A stretch of DNA of 64,000 nucleotides. Origin: Clostridiaceae bacterium. Lineage in GTDB: Bacteria > Bacillota_I > Bacilli_A > Erysipelotrichales > Coprobacillaceae. Position numbers and translations under genes: made by a program. Positions 25,944 to 34,222 of the stretch are shown piece by piece. Position 1 is the stretch's first letter. The number at the start of each line of letters is the position of its first letter. The stretch lies in contig CABJAS010000001.1 of the NCBI GenBank assembly GCA_902363625.1, positions 275,032 through 339,031 on the forward strand, written 5' to 3'. The notes under the pieces were generated by a model. It saw only the letters and a program-made list of their open reading frames with translations, was not told where the DNA came from and searched no databases.

Positions 25944-26540
25944 ATGGAAGAAACAACACCCCTGCAACAAAAAGAAGTATTATTGTTTTTAACGAATCAA
26001 TGGGCAGACTGGGAAGCTGCCTACGCTATTGCCAGCATCAATCTAATGGATCAATACGTAGTAAAAACGATAGCTGTGGATCATGAACCAAAAGTATCTA
26101 TGGGAGGACTGAAAGCAACAATCGATTATACACTGGAAGATTATGACGATTTAAATAATTTAGCGATGATTATTTTACCCGGTGGTTTGGGCTGGAATGA
26201 AGAATCAACTGACGATATAGCGGTCTTTGTGAAAATGGTCATTGATGCAAACATCCCTGTAGCCGCAATCTGCGGTGCCACTTTATTTTTAGGCAGATAT
26301 GGTTTTTTAGATGAAGTCAAACATACCGGTGACGAACTGGAGTTCTTCCAAAAAGAACCTCTCTATCATGGAGAAAAGGTCTACATATCCGCTCAAGTAG
26401 TAACGGATCAAAACATTATTACCGCTAATGAGACAGCGGCTGTTGAGTTTGCTGATACTATTTTTAGGGTGCTTAAAATGTACACGGATGAACAAATCGA
26501 TGGTTGGTTCCATTATTTTAAACACGGTATGGTTCAATAA
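25944..26540 (+). CDS. DJ-1/PfpI family protein
   Basis: A 198-residue protein with the class I glutamine-amidotransferase-like fold. EVLLFLTNQWADWEAAYA opens the sheet, MIILPGGLGWNEE precedes the elbow, and the nucleophile is C110 in VAAICGATLFLGRYGFLD, followed by HTG. Members are deglycases, chaperones, proteases or putative amidotransferases; the substrate cannot be assigned. It resembles the YoaZ/YdeA-like branch. AAGGAGG lies 7 nt before the ATG. It is monocistronic with its own terminator. Confidence 0.85.
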   Translation: MEETTPLQQKEVLLFLTNQWADWEAAYAIASINLMDQYVVKTIAVDHEPKVSMGGLKATIDYTLEDYDDLNNLAMIILPGGLGWNEESTDDIAVFVKMVIDANIPVAAICGATLFLGRYGFLDEVKHTGDELEFFQKEPLYHGEKVYISAQVVTDQNIITANETAAVEFADTIFRVLKMYTDEQIDGWFHYFKHGMVQ

Positions 26541-26594
26541 TTGATGATAGTCTCATCTTAAAATACCTTAATCAAACCTACTTACTATTCCTCA

Positions 26595-26630
26595 TTAAAG
26601 GACTGCTGTTGACGGCAGTCCTTTAATAAT
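26595..26630 (+). terminator. Terminator of the DJ-1 gene
   Basis: TTAAAGGACTGC / GCAGTCCTTTAA form a perfect 12-bp stem with an 8-base loop, followed by TAATA. The tail is weak but the stem is strong. Confidence 0.65.
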
Positions 26631-26661
26631 AGAATATACAGTTTATCCATCTGATTTTTAT

Positions 26662-26688
26662 AAAAAAAAAGACCAGCTGATGCTGATC
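26662..26688 (-). terminator. Terminator of degV
   Basis: On the - strand GATCAGC-ATCA-GCTGGTC (7 bp, one G-T pair) is followed by nine T, just past the degV stop. Confidence 0.8.
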
Positions 26689-26696
26689 ATTTTATT

Positions 26697-27557
26697 CTAG
26701 TTTTTACGTGTTGCCGAAACTCCAATGGCACCTTTTCCGCCATGTGTAGTCATGACACATCCCAACTCTAGGACAATTACTTCTTTAAAGCCATAAGCCT
26801 TTAAAGCTTCGACCATATTTCCTAAGACATCCATTTGAACCCCTACAGAATAGAAGGCAAATGCCGTTTCTTTATCAAATTCTTCCTTGCCTAAGAAATC
26901 TTGAATAAATTCCTTCGCTACTTTTTTCATCATCCCCAGATATTTTTTACCGGCAATCAATTCACCGTTGATAATATCGATCTGCGGTTTAATTCTGAAG
27001 ATACTTGCACCTAATGCAGCCGCATTGCTGACACGTCCGCCAGCCGAAAGGAAATCTAATTTATCCGGTACGAATGCCGTTTTTGTTCTTGTGACATAAT
27101 TCTTAATCTTCTCCACCAGTTCTTCTACTTCCTGATCTGGATTTGCTTCCACCATACGTGCCGCTCTGAGTACCAAATTTCCCAATCCCCCGGAAACATT
27201 CTTTGAATCGACTAAATGTACTTTCGCATTCACACAATCTCTGACCCCTAAACAAGCATTTTGAAAAGTGGATGAGCAAGCTGACGAATAACCAACATGT
27301 ACGATCTCGCAACCCGGATTTTCCTTAGCGATATTCTCAAAAAATTCCGTATACTGATATGGTCCTACCGCATTTGTTTTAGGTATTTGCTTAGTTTTTT
27401 TATAGAACTCATAGATCTCCTGCACGGGGATTTGTCCATCCTGTACAGTACGATCAGGGAAATTTAATCCAAAAGGAATAATCTGAATCCCATATTGATT
27501 TAACTGCTCCTTTGTTAAATCACAACCACTCTCCGAAGTGATAATTATTTTTTTCAT
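26697..27557 (-). CDS. DegV family fatty-acid-binding protein
   Basis: A 286-residue DegV/FakB-fold protein. ITSESGCDLTKEQL with IIPFGLNF at the N-terminus and GYSSACSSTFQNA match the fatty-acid headgroup pocket. The C-terminal part has DFLSAGGRVSNAAALGASIFRIKPQI and ends CVMTTHGGKGAIGV. FakB proteins present fatty acids to the kinase FakA for phospholipid synthesis; fakA is not in the window. AAGGAGG precedes the ATG. It is monocistronic between a strong promoter and a terminator. Confidence 0.9.
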   Translation of the reverse strand: MKKIIITSESGCDLTKEQLNQYGIQIIPFGLNFPDRTVQDGQIPVQEIYEFYKKTKQIPKTNAVGPYQYTEFFENIAKENPGCEIVHVGYSSACSSTFQNACLGVRDCVNAKVHLVDSKNVSGGLGNLVLRAARMVEANPDQEVEELVEKIKNYVTRTKTAFVPDKLDFLSAGGRVSNAAALGASIFRIKPQIDIINGELIAGKKYLGMMKKVAKEFIQDFLGKEEFDKETAFAFYSVGVQMDVLGNMVEALKAYGFKEVIVLELGCVMTTHGGKGAIGVSATRKN

Positions 27558-27591
27558 GTTTGCCCTCCTTTAGACTTTTCATCTATTTTAT

Positions 27592-27620
27592 ATTTTACGC
27601 TAGCGATCCCTTACTGTCAA
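27592..27620 (-). promoter_or_regulatory. Sigma-A promoter of degV
   Basis: On the - strand TTGACA (27615-27620), a 17-bp spacer, and TAAAAT (27592-27597). The -35 is consensus. Confidence 0.75.
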
Positions 27621-27678
27621 ACCTAACACTTACAGTATACCACGTTTTATGGGAGAATTATGTTTTTTCTTCGACAGC

Positions 27679-27702
27679 AAAAAAAGTACTTTTCAGTACT
27701 TT
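27679..27702 (-). terminator. Terminator of the ECF sigma cassette
   Basis: On the - strand AAAGTACT-GAAA-AGTACTTT forms an 8-bp stem with a GNRA loop, then a run of T. It overlaps the anti-sigma stop codon. Confidence 0.8.
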
Positions 27703-28414
27703 AATGATTTCTGTGTCGTTGATGATGTTCCTTAGATGACAAAGGTTCATCGGATAATGTGTTATAAATATCCCGCAGCTGTGCCATCGATAAATCTTGC
27801 AGCTCTTCTATTGAATATGCAGAATCCAAATTCATAATTTTCTTAATCATTTCATATTTACCACCGGACATATGGTGTGACGAAGCTTCTTGATGTGTTA
27901 CTTCATCGATGCAATGACAGTTATAACGATTTTTCATTTTAGTGTTGTTTAAGTAATTACAGAGATTTTGTTCAATTTCAAAGGAACGTTTTTCGTCTTT
28001 TGAATAGATGCTGATCTGTAATAATGATTCTTGCTTAAAATACTGCTGATATCCCTCTGTTTCCATCAGTTCCGTCAGTGCTTGTTGATAATGCAGTCCA
28101 ACTAAATCAACTGAGGATAACGTTTCCTGAGCCTCCTTATTATAGGCTTTCACTAACATGACACCATCATGTTGATCCAAGATTAATTCTAAACTCGGGT
28201 TAATATCGAGGGTGATATAGCTATATGCCTCTGCACGCGCAGGGTAAAAAAAAGTGATAGCCATTATGATACATACAGCGGCGCAAGCCAAACCTCCCCA
28301 TTTTAAAACGGGGTGCTGTAAAGAAGAACGGCGTTTTATGTTTTGCCATGTTTTTTCCTTCAATGCCTCTTCTGCTTTTATCTTAGACATTGCTTCCAAA
28401 GGTCCTTTAGTCAA
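27701..28414 (-). CDS. RsgI-like anti-sigma factor, membrane-bound
   Basis: A 237-residue single-pass protein. A basic cytoplasmic N-terminus (about 1-38) should hold the sigma factor, a membrane helix spans about 40-57, and the outer part begins AYSYITLDINPSLELILD, the hallmark of the RsgI middle domain, followed by DHDG...V.AYN and a helical region. The C-terminus is His-rich (HHQRHRNH). It begins with TTG, with GGGAGG 8 nt upstream, and overlaps the sigma stop by 8 bp; an ATG at 28390 is the alternative start. Pairing an RsgI-type sensor with an ECF sigma rather than SigI is the notable point. It ends the three-gene cassette. Confidence 0.75.
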   Translation of the reverse strand: MTKGPLEAMSKIKAEEALKEKTWQNIKRRSSLQHPVLKWGGLACAAVCIIMAITFFYPARAEAYSYITLDINPSLELILDQHDGVMLVKAYNKEAQETLSSVDLVGLHYQQALTELMETEGYQQYFKQESLLQISIYSKDEKRSFEIEQNLCNYLNNTKMKNRYNCHCIDEVTHQEASSHHMSGGKYEMIKKIMNLDSAYSIEELQDLSMAQLRDIYNTLSDEPLSSKEHHQRHRNH

Positions 28415-28889
28415 AATAATCGCCTCCCAGTTTCTCTCTCAATTCCTGTTTTGCCCGTCGCAGACGTGTATGTATCGTATTTTCATTCTTCTTTAACAAT
28501 GCAGCAATCTCAACGATCTTATACCCTTCATAGTAATGCAGATAGATAAGATCCCGATATTTAGGAGAAAGCGTCATAACAATATCTAAAAGATGTCCCT
28601 GATCTGAATGGGGATCAATTTGAAACTGACTGAAATCTTCCGTTAAGATGGCTTTCTTTTTAAACCAGGATCCTAAAAAGTCGTGACAGGCATTGATCGT
28701 TACACGTATCAGCCATGCCTTTTCATGTTCAGCTGAATCGAAGGCTTCTCTTTTAGTCGCATACTTAAAAAATACGTTCTGAAATATATCCTCCACATCA
28801 GCGTATTGTTTTAAATGAAGAAAACAGATGCGTCGAATCATATCTCCATAAGTCTCTATTGCAACTTTTATTTCTGCTTCTGTTTTCAT
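28407..28889 (-). CDS. ECF-family RNA polymerase sigma factor
   Basis: A 160-residue sigma-70 family factor with only regions 2 and 4. Region 2 is YGDMIRRICFLHLKQYADVEDIFQNVFFKY followed by EKAWLIRVTINACHDFL. Region 4 is LSPKYRDLIYLHYYEGYKIVEIAALLKKNENTIHTRLRRAKQEL. AGGAGACCGTT precedes the ATG. It is preceded by the Cys-rich gene (19 bp) and followed by an overlapping anti-sigma gene. A -35/-10 pair of the ECF type (TGAAAG, CGTA) lies upstream of the cassette, so autoregulation is likely. Confidence 0.9.
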   Translation of the reverse strand: MKTEAEIKVAIETYGDMIRRICFLHLKQYADVEDIFQNVFFKYATKREAFDSAEHEKAWLIRVTINACHDFLGSWFKKKAILTEDFSQFQIDPHSDQGHLLDIVMTLSPKYRDLIYLHYYEGYKIVEIAALLKKNENTIHTRLRRAKQELREKLGGDYFD

Positions 28890-28908
28890 AACGGTCTCCT
28901 AAAAGTGA

Positions 28909-29250
28909 TTATCTGCGATGTCGTTGATGATGCATTGAACGATTGTTGTTTTGTTCTTTTCTGTTTTGATGACATCCACTTTTATCATTATAGCAAGTTT
29001 CACCGCAATTTTCACTCCCAATGCAGGCTTCATTCCCATAAGGACACTGCCAAACATCACTTTCATCATTTAAAAGAGATTTTCCTGTCCAGTTTTGGCA
29101 ATCATCGTTATGCATTTCATATACATGTGTTTGACAACCTTGCGGATTCTTCGATGGTGTCCCATTATTTAAAGGCTGATTAAGTGCATAAATGACCGCA
29201 CCACCTCCTAATAAACTTGTAATACCTAAAACAGATAATGCTTTGATCAT
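28909..29250 (-). CDS. Cys-rich exported small protein with His-rich tail
   Basis: A 113-residue protein with an N-terminal hydrophobic segment (ALSVLGITSLLGGGAVIYAL) acting as signal or anchor, then a polar domain with seven Cys and a C-terminus SMHHQRHRR. The frame opens at 29277, but AAGGAGG lies inside that extension and 9 nt before the ATG at 29250. The family was not recognised. It is the first gene of the ECF sigma cassette, so it is likely a target and perhaps part of the sensing. The HHQRHR tail is shared with the anti-sigma factor. Cys and His together suggest metal or redox sensing, which is inference. Confidence 0.7.
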   Translation of the reverse strand: MIKALSVLGITSLLGGGAVIYALNQPLNNGTPSKNPQGCQTHVYEMHNDDCQNWTGKSLLNDESDVWQCPYGNEACIGSENCGETCYNDKSGCHQNRKEQNNNRSMHHQRHRR

Positions 29251-29283
29251 GTTGTATTTCCTCCTTGATAGCTTCATTAGAAA

Positions 29284-29310
29284 TACGATGCTGTCTTTGA
29301 AAACCTTTCA
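29284..29310 (-). promoter_or_regulatory. Candidate ECF-type promoter of the sigma cassette
   Basis: On the - strand TGAAAG (29305-29310), a 17-bp spacer, and CGTA (29284-29287) resemble the SigW-class pattern TGAAAC-N16-CGTA. It lies 33 bp before the first ATG of the cassette. The -35 also sits in a dyad TTTGAAA-GGT-TTTCAAA. Confidence 0.5.
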
Positions 29311-29324
29311 AATTATTTAAAAAA

Positions 29325-29346
29325 AGAAAAAACCGGTCTCCCGGTC
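29325..29346 (-). terminator. Terminator of the ABC exporter operon
   Basis: On the - strand ACCGG-GAGA-CCGGT, a 5-bp GC-rich stem with a GNRA loop, is followed by six T just past the stop codon. Confidence 0.75.
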
Positions 29347-31128
29347 TTATTCTTGTTCTGCAAACTGTGCATTATAAAGCTGTTCATAGAATCCATTTAA
29401 TTGAATTAATTCTTTGTGAGTTCCTTTTTCAACGATTCTTCCATCACGAACAACTAAGATCAGATCTGCACTTTTAATTGTCGATAAACGATGAGCAATA
29501 ACAAAGCTTGTACGGTTTTTCATCACGTTCTGCATCGCTTCCTGCAGCATTTTTTCCAAACGTGTATCCACCGATGAAGTTGCTTCATCCAAAATCATAA
29601 TCTGTGGATCTTTTAAGATGGCTCTGGCAATCGTTAATAACTGCTTTTCACCTTGAGAAATGTTATTTCCCTCCTCATTGATCTGCATGTTGTAGCCATC
29701 GGGCTGAGTGCGGATAAAATGATGCACATTCGCCTGTTTAGCGGCTTCAATAATCTCATCTTTTCTGGCATTCATACGCCCATAACGGATATTGTCATAA
29801 ATGGTACCGTTAAACAGCCAAGTATCCTGCAAGACCATCCCGAATAAAGAACGTAAGTCTTCACGATCCATATCACGGATGTCTACACCATCAATCTTGA
29901 TCCCCCCCTGTGTCACATCATAGAAACGCAGTAATAAGCTGATCAAGGTTGTTTTCCCTGAACCTGTCGGTCCTACCACGGCAACCATCTGTCCGCTCTT
30001 GATATCCACATTAAGATCATGAATAATTTCTTTTTCATTGTAACCAAAGTGAACATGATCAAAGGTTACATTTCCTTCAATTTCATGAACAGGCTGCGGA
30101 TGTTCTGTAATTACTTCTTCTTTCTCGTTTAAGACTTCAAATACACGAGAAATAGCGGCAAAGGCAGACTGAATCTGTGAAGATAAGTTACTTACCTGAG
30201 AAATCGGATCGTTAACCTGCCAAATATAACGTATAAAGGCTTGCAGCTGTCCGATTTTCAATGTACCGCTGATCGCTAAAATACTTCCGATCAATCCGAT
30301 TGTTCCGATAACTGTATATGTGACTAATGAAATACATGGTGAAATGATTGAAGACATGAATTGTGCCTTGAAAGCATTTTGACATAAGTTTTCATTAATA
30401 TCTTTAAACTGATGAATCGATTTTTTCTGCTTATTAAAAAGCAATATCTCATTGTATCCCGTATACATTTCGGTAATCGCTCCGTTCAGCTTTCCTAAAG
30501 CATCCTGCTGAGCTTTAAAGCGTTTTTGTGAACGATGAACAATAAAACGAGTAATCAGCAATGCAATCGGAATAATCATACAGACAACAATTGCCATCAT
30601 CGCATTGATTCTTACCATCATGATAATAGCTAAAATCAAAGTCAAAACTCCACTGATGATCTGTGTCAAGGTTTGCTGCAGGGCATTTGACACTGTGTCA
30701 ACATCGTTGGTAATGCGGCTTAGTACATCTCCAAACTGATGCTTGTCAAAATAACTGACAGGCAGATGACGTATTTTTTCCTGCAAAGCATTTCTTAAAT
30801 CGTGCATTGCATTTTGGATTGAATTCGTTAAAGCAAAGGTTAAAACAACCTGCGATAATGTTTTGATCAAATAGATCGTGACTAAAACAACAATAATCTT
30901 GATAATAGCGGCAAAGTTAACACCGGCATTAGGCACATGATTTGCGATATTCGTCGCATCACTCATCAGCTGAGTGGTAATCATCCCTTCTACCGTCGGT
31001 GCAACCGCTAATGCAATATTAGTCACCACAACCATTAGAATCGCCACAAAGAATCCCCATTTATAGGGTGAAATAAAAGGTGACAGCTGTTTAATAGATC
31101 GTTTGAAGGTTTGCCATTTCTTACTCAT
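29347..31128 (-). CDS. Heterodimeric ABC exporter subunit B
   Basis: A half-transporter of about 593 residues: six-helix membrane domain then nucleotide-binding domain. Walker A is GPTGSGKTT, Walker B IMILDEATSSVDT, and the signature is degenerate, ISQGEKQ in place of LSGGQ, as in one subunit of heterodimeric exporters of the YfiB/YfiC or LmrC/LmrD class. The frame opens at 31146; GGAGG lies 9 nt before the ATG at 31128, which overlaps the upstream stop by 8 bp. It works with the subunit encoded just upstream, most likely as a multidrug or peptide exporter, under MerR control. Confidence 0.88.
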   Translation of the reverse strand: MSKKWQTFKRSIKQLSPFISPYKWGFFVAILMVVVTNIALAVAPTVEGMITTQLMSDATNIANHVPNAGVNFAAIIKIIVVLVTIYLIKTLSQVVLTFALTNSIQNAMHDLRNALQEKIRHLPVSYFDKHQFGDVLSRITNDVDTVSNALQQTLTQIISGVLTLILAIIMMVRINAMMAIVVCMIIPIALLITRFIVHRSQKRFKAQQDALGKLNGAITEMYTGYNEILLFNKQKKSIHQFKDINENLCQNAFKAQFMSSIISPCISLVTYTVIGTIGLIGSILAISGTLKIGQLQAFIRYIWQVNDPISQVSNLSSQIQSAFAAISRVFEVLNEKEEVITEHPQPVHEIEGNVTFDHVHFGYNEKEIIHDLNVDIKSGQMVAVVGPTGSGKTTLISLLLRFYDVTQGGIKIDGVDIRDMDREDLRSLFGMVLQDTWLFNGTIYDNIRYGRMNARKDEIIEAAKQANVHHFIRTQPDGYNMQINEEGNNISQGEKQLLTIARAILKDPQIMILDEATSSVDTRLEKMLQEAMQNVMKNRTSFVIAHRLSTIKSADLILVVRDGRIVEKGTHKELIQLNGFYEQLYNAQFAEQE

Positions 31129-32857
31129 AAGCCAATTCCTCCTCACTCAACTGAGATGCTGCAATTTCGTAGTAGATCGAGCAATTTTTGAGAAGTTCTT
31201 TATGGGTTCCTTCCCCTACTACCTTTCCTTCATGCAAGACAATAATCTTATCGGCTTCCATGATTGTAGAAATACGTTGTGCAACAACCAGCATAATCGA
31301 TTGTTTTGTAACTTGTTTCAATGCTTTTCTTAACATAGCATCTGTTTTAAAATCTAATGCTGAAAATGAATCGTCAAATATATAGATTTCCGGCTTTTTA
31401 ACTAATGCACGGGCGATGCTTAAACGCTGACGCTGTCCCCCTGATACATTCGTCGCACTCTCGGTAATGACTTCATCAAAGCCTTTTGGCTTTTCCATAA
31501 TAAAATCATATCCCTGAGCGATTTTAGCGGCTTCAACCACTTCTTCCATGGTTGCATCTTCTTTTCCATAGCGGATATTTTCAGCGATAGTTCCGGTAAA
31601 CAGCATTGCTTTTTGCGGAATAAAACCAATCTTATCACGCAGTGCCTCCATAGAATAATCCTGAACATTTTGTCCATCGATTTTAATGGTTCCGGCGCTG
31701 ACATCATAAAAACGCGGAATCAGATTGATTAACGTACTTTTTCCTGAACCGGTGCTGCCAATAAAGGCTATGGTCTGTCCCTGACATGCTTTGAAAGAGA
31801 CATCTTTCAAGACCGGTTCTTCTCCATCCGGATAAACAAAGGTCACATGATCAAAATCTAAGGTATGTTCATTGACCGTTGGCACATTCATCGTGCTTTC
31901 TTTATCTTTAATGAGAACCTGAGTGCTAAGAATTTCCTGAATACGTTTAGCTGAAACAGCAGCACGCGGATACATCACAAAGACACTGCAAAACAGCATC
32001 ATTGAGAACATAGCATGGAATAAATAATCCTGAAAAGCAACTAATCGCCCCACCTGCAAGGTTCCTGCATCAATCATCTGACTTGCCAGATAGAAAATAA
32101 AGACAGCCGCTAAATTCATTAACAAAAAGAATATTGGCTGAGTTACTGACATTAATTTAAAAATCTTTTTAGTATAATCTGTAAACTCTACGTTCGTTTC
32201 ATTAAAACGGGCTTGTTCATAGCGATCGTTATTGAAAGCACGAATAACTTTGATCCCCGTTAAGTTTTCTCTTGAAATACGATTTAAGTGGTCTAATGAC
32301 GCCTGTTGCTTTTGTGACATTGGCTCTGAAATCTTTGCGACTAAAATAACCCCCAGAATAACAACTGGCAAAGTGGCAGCAATGACTAAAGATAAGTCCA
32401 AAGAAGTTCTTAATGTCATAATAAAGCTGACAACCAGCATGACCGGAGTCATTAAAGCAGTTCTCAATATAACATTGATAAACATCTGAATTTGAAACGC
32501 ATCATTGTTTGTTCGAGTAATCAATGATGAAATCCCAAATTTATTGAATTCGCTAGGTGAGAAATCCTGCACCTTTGTAAAAATATCGTTACGGATATCA
32601 CGTGTAATTGACGTTGAAATCTTTGCACAGCAATACCCTAGTAAAATCGTTCCTGCTACTCCCACAATCGAAATAACAAGAATCGCTCCCCACATTGAAT
32701 ATAAGTAGTTACGATCCTGATTTTTAACCCCAATATCAATCATATTGGCGATAATCGTCGGGATTCCCAATTCTACAAGTGCAAACCCAAAGACAGAAAT
32801 CACATTTAAAACCAATAACTTTTTATATTTTTTCAAATACTTTAAAATAAGTTTCAT
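31121..32857 (-). CDS. Heterodimeric ABC exporter subunit A
   Basis: A 578-residue half-transporter with an N-terminal six-helix domain, Walker A GSTGSGKST, signature VSGGQRQRLSIARAL and Walker B IYIFDDSFSALD. Here the residue after Walker B is Asp (FDDS) rather than the catalytic Glu, so its own composite site is probably weak and the pair is asymmetric, as in known heterodimeric exporters. It is first in the operon, preceded by the 19-bp-spacer promoter at 32897-32927 and divergent from the MerR gene. Confidence 0.88.
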   Translation of the reverse strand: MKLILKYLKKYKKLLVLNVISVFGFALVELGIPTIIANMIDIGVKNQDRNYLYSMWGAILVISIVGVAGTILLGYCCAKISTSITRDIRNDIFTKVQDFSPSEFNKFGISSLITRTNNDAFQIQMFINVILRTALMTPVMLVVSFIMTLRTSLDLSLVIAATLPVVILGVILVAKISEPMSQKQQASLDHLNRISRENLTGIKVIRAFNNDRYEQARFNETNVEFTDYTKKIFKLMSVTQPIFFLLMNLAAVFIFYLASQMIDAGTLQVGRLVAFQDYLFHAMFSMMLFCSVFVMYPRAAVSAKRIQEILSTQVLIKDKESTMNVPTVNEHTLDFDHVTFVYPDGEEPVLKDVSFKACQGQTIAFIGSTGSGKSTLINLIPRFYDVSAGTIKIDGQNVQDYSMEALRDKIGFIPQKAMLFTGTIAENIRYGKEDATMEEVVEAAKIAQGYDFIMEKPKGFDEVITESATNVSGGQRQRLSIARALVKKPEIYIFDDSFSALDFKTDAMLRKALKQVTKQSIMLVVAQRISTIMEADKIIVLHEGKVVGEGTHKELLKNCSIYYEIAASQLSEEELAYE

Positions 32858-32896
32858 ATTAATCTCCTTCCCTTGTTGTTTTTACTCGACTGTTCT

Positions 32897-32927
32897 ATCA
32901 TAAACTATAAAGTAACCTTATAGTCAA
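32897..32927 (-). promoter_or_regulatory. MerR-type promoter and operator of the ABC exporter
   Basis: On the - strand TTGACT (32922-32927) and TATGAT (32897-32902) are separated by 19 bp instead of 17. The spacer holds a 21-bp dyad ACTATAAGGT-T-ACTTTATAGT (32904-32924) with one mismatch. This overlong spacer filled by a dyad is the hallmark of promoters that MerR proteins untwist to activate. Confidence 0.85.
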
Positions 32928-33084
32928 GAGGTATTTTATGTATTTTGAACTTTTATTTAAACTACGTATCGCTTTATAGGAAAAACGAATTCATTCTGCC
33001 TTTATTTTAATGATTAAACCCATAGCCAACTTATTCAATTCATGGTATAAAGAAGATAGTTATTTTACGTAGGAGGTGCTTATC

Positions 33085-33903
33085 ATGAAAGAAAAATATG
33101 AAAAATACTTTACGACCGGTGAATTTGCCAGAATCTGCAATGTACCTAAGCATGTCCTGTTTCATTATGATCAGATCGGCTTATTTACTCCGGCAATTGT
33201 AAAGGACAATCAGTATCGCTATTATTCGCATCACCAGTATGAAACGTTTGCGATTATCATGATTCTTAAAAATATTGGAATGTCATTGCAGGATATCAAG
33301 ATTTATCTGGAACAAAGGACACCTCAGATGCTCATTGATCTATTGAACGATAAAGAAAAAGAGCTGGATGATCAAATAAAAAAACTTAAGCATGCCAAGG
33401 AGTTTATTAAAGCAATTCGCTCTACAACCTCCAACGCTTTAAAAGCAGATGTTAACGAAGTCAGCTTAGAATATATGGAAGAAGAAATCCTGCTGTGCAG
33501 CGATGATGTGGAAAATGCCACCAGCAAGCATTTTGCGACCTACATGGAAGAATATGTCAACTTCTATAATAATAACTATCTTGCTACCGAAGATCGTGTT
33601 GGGGCAATTCTCTCCATTGCCAATATCAAAAACAAGGATTATACGAATTTTCAATATTTATTTACCCGTACACGAAAACGCAATCTAAAAAACATCAAGA
33701 TCAGAAAAGCCGGATATTACATTGTAGCTTACCACAAAGGTCCTTATGATTTAGCGTATAATGCTTATCAGCGAGCCCTCGACTATGCCCAAAAGCACAA
33801 GATTCCATTAGGAGAAATGGCGTATGAGGAATACATTCTCTCAGATATTGCTGAACGACATACTGAAAACTATATCACAATGATCTACCTAGAAACCAAA
33901 TAG
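33085..33903 (+). CDS. MerR family activator with GyrI-like effector domain
   Basis: A 272-residue regulator, BmrR-like in layout. The N-terminal winged helix is [30 protein letters not shown] with [26 protein letters not shown], then a coiled-coil dimer helix (about 85-115), then a C-terminal GyrI-like ligand domain (about 120-272; [19 protein letters not shown]). The frame opens with a GTG at 33076 inside AGGAGGTG; the ATG at 33085 is the better start. It is divergent from the ABC exporter genes, whose promoter carries a MerR dyad. An amphipathic drug is the probable inducer class. Confidence 0.88.
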   Translation: MKEKYEKYFTTGEFARICNVPKHVLFHYDQIGLFTPAIVKDNQYRYYSHHQYETFAIIMILKNIGMSLQDIKIYLEQRTPQMLIDLLNDKEKELDDQIKKLKHAKEFIKAIRSTTSNALKADVNEVSLEYMEEEILLCSDDVENATSKHFATYMEEYVNFYNNNYLATEDRVGAILSIANIKNKDYTNFQYLFTRTRKRNLKNIKIRKAGYYIVAYHKGPYDLAYNAYQRALDYAQKHKIPLGEMAYEEYILSDIAERHTENYITMIYLETK

Positions 33904-33922
33904 AGACCCTTTGAGGTCTCTA
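33901..33922. terminator. Hairpin between convergent MerR and spoIIP-operon genes
   Basis: AGAGACC/GGTCTCT (7 bp, extended by a T-A pair) with a CTTTGA loop. The tails are only moderately T-rich. It serves both convergent units. Confidence 0.6.
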
Positions 33923-34222
33923 TTGTATTATTGCTGCACTTACCATCATTGAAAAGAAATCGCCGATAAAAACAACAACCATGCGAATAAATTCTGTCAC
34001 TCCATTGCTGACTGCTTTTGCGCCCTTGGCAACGGCATTTTCTTTTCCGTCATCATAAATAACATAATGATCTTCTAATTGTTCTTCGTTTTTTATATCT
34101 GATTCTAATTGACTGGTGGATTGATTCACAATATCCGTTTTGATTTCCGGACCTCTAATCACAGCATTAACGACCACTAAGAAAATAACCACCAGAAAAA
34201 CATCTACGATGATATCTCTCAT
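33920..34222 (-). CDS. Small membrane protein coupled to spoIIP
   Basis: A 100-residue protein with a membrane helix at each end (IIVDVFLVVIFLVVVNAVI near residues 4-22 and EFIRMVVVFIGDFFSMMVSAAII near 77-99) and an acidic 50-residue middle with an Ala-Lys patch. No family was recognised. Its ATG overlaps the spoIIP stop by 4 bp (ATGA), so it is translated from the spoIIP message and is probably made in the same sporulating cell. It could assist the SpoIID/P/M engulfment machinery, but that rests on position only. Confidence 0.65.
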   Translation of the reverse strand: MRDIIVDVFLVVIFLVVVNAVIRGPEIKTDIVNQSTSQLESDIKNEEQLEDHYVIYDDGKENAVAKGAKAVSNGVTEFIRMVVVFIGDFFSMMVSAAIIQ

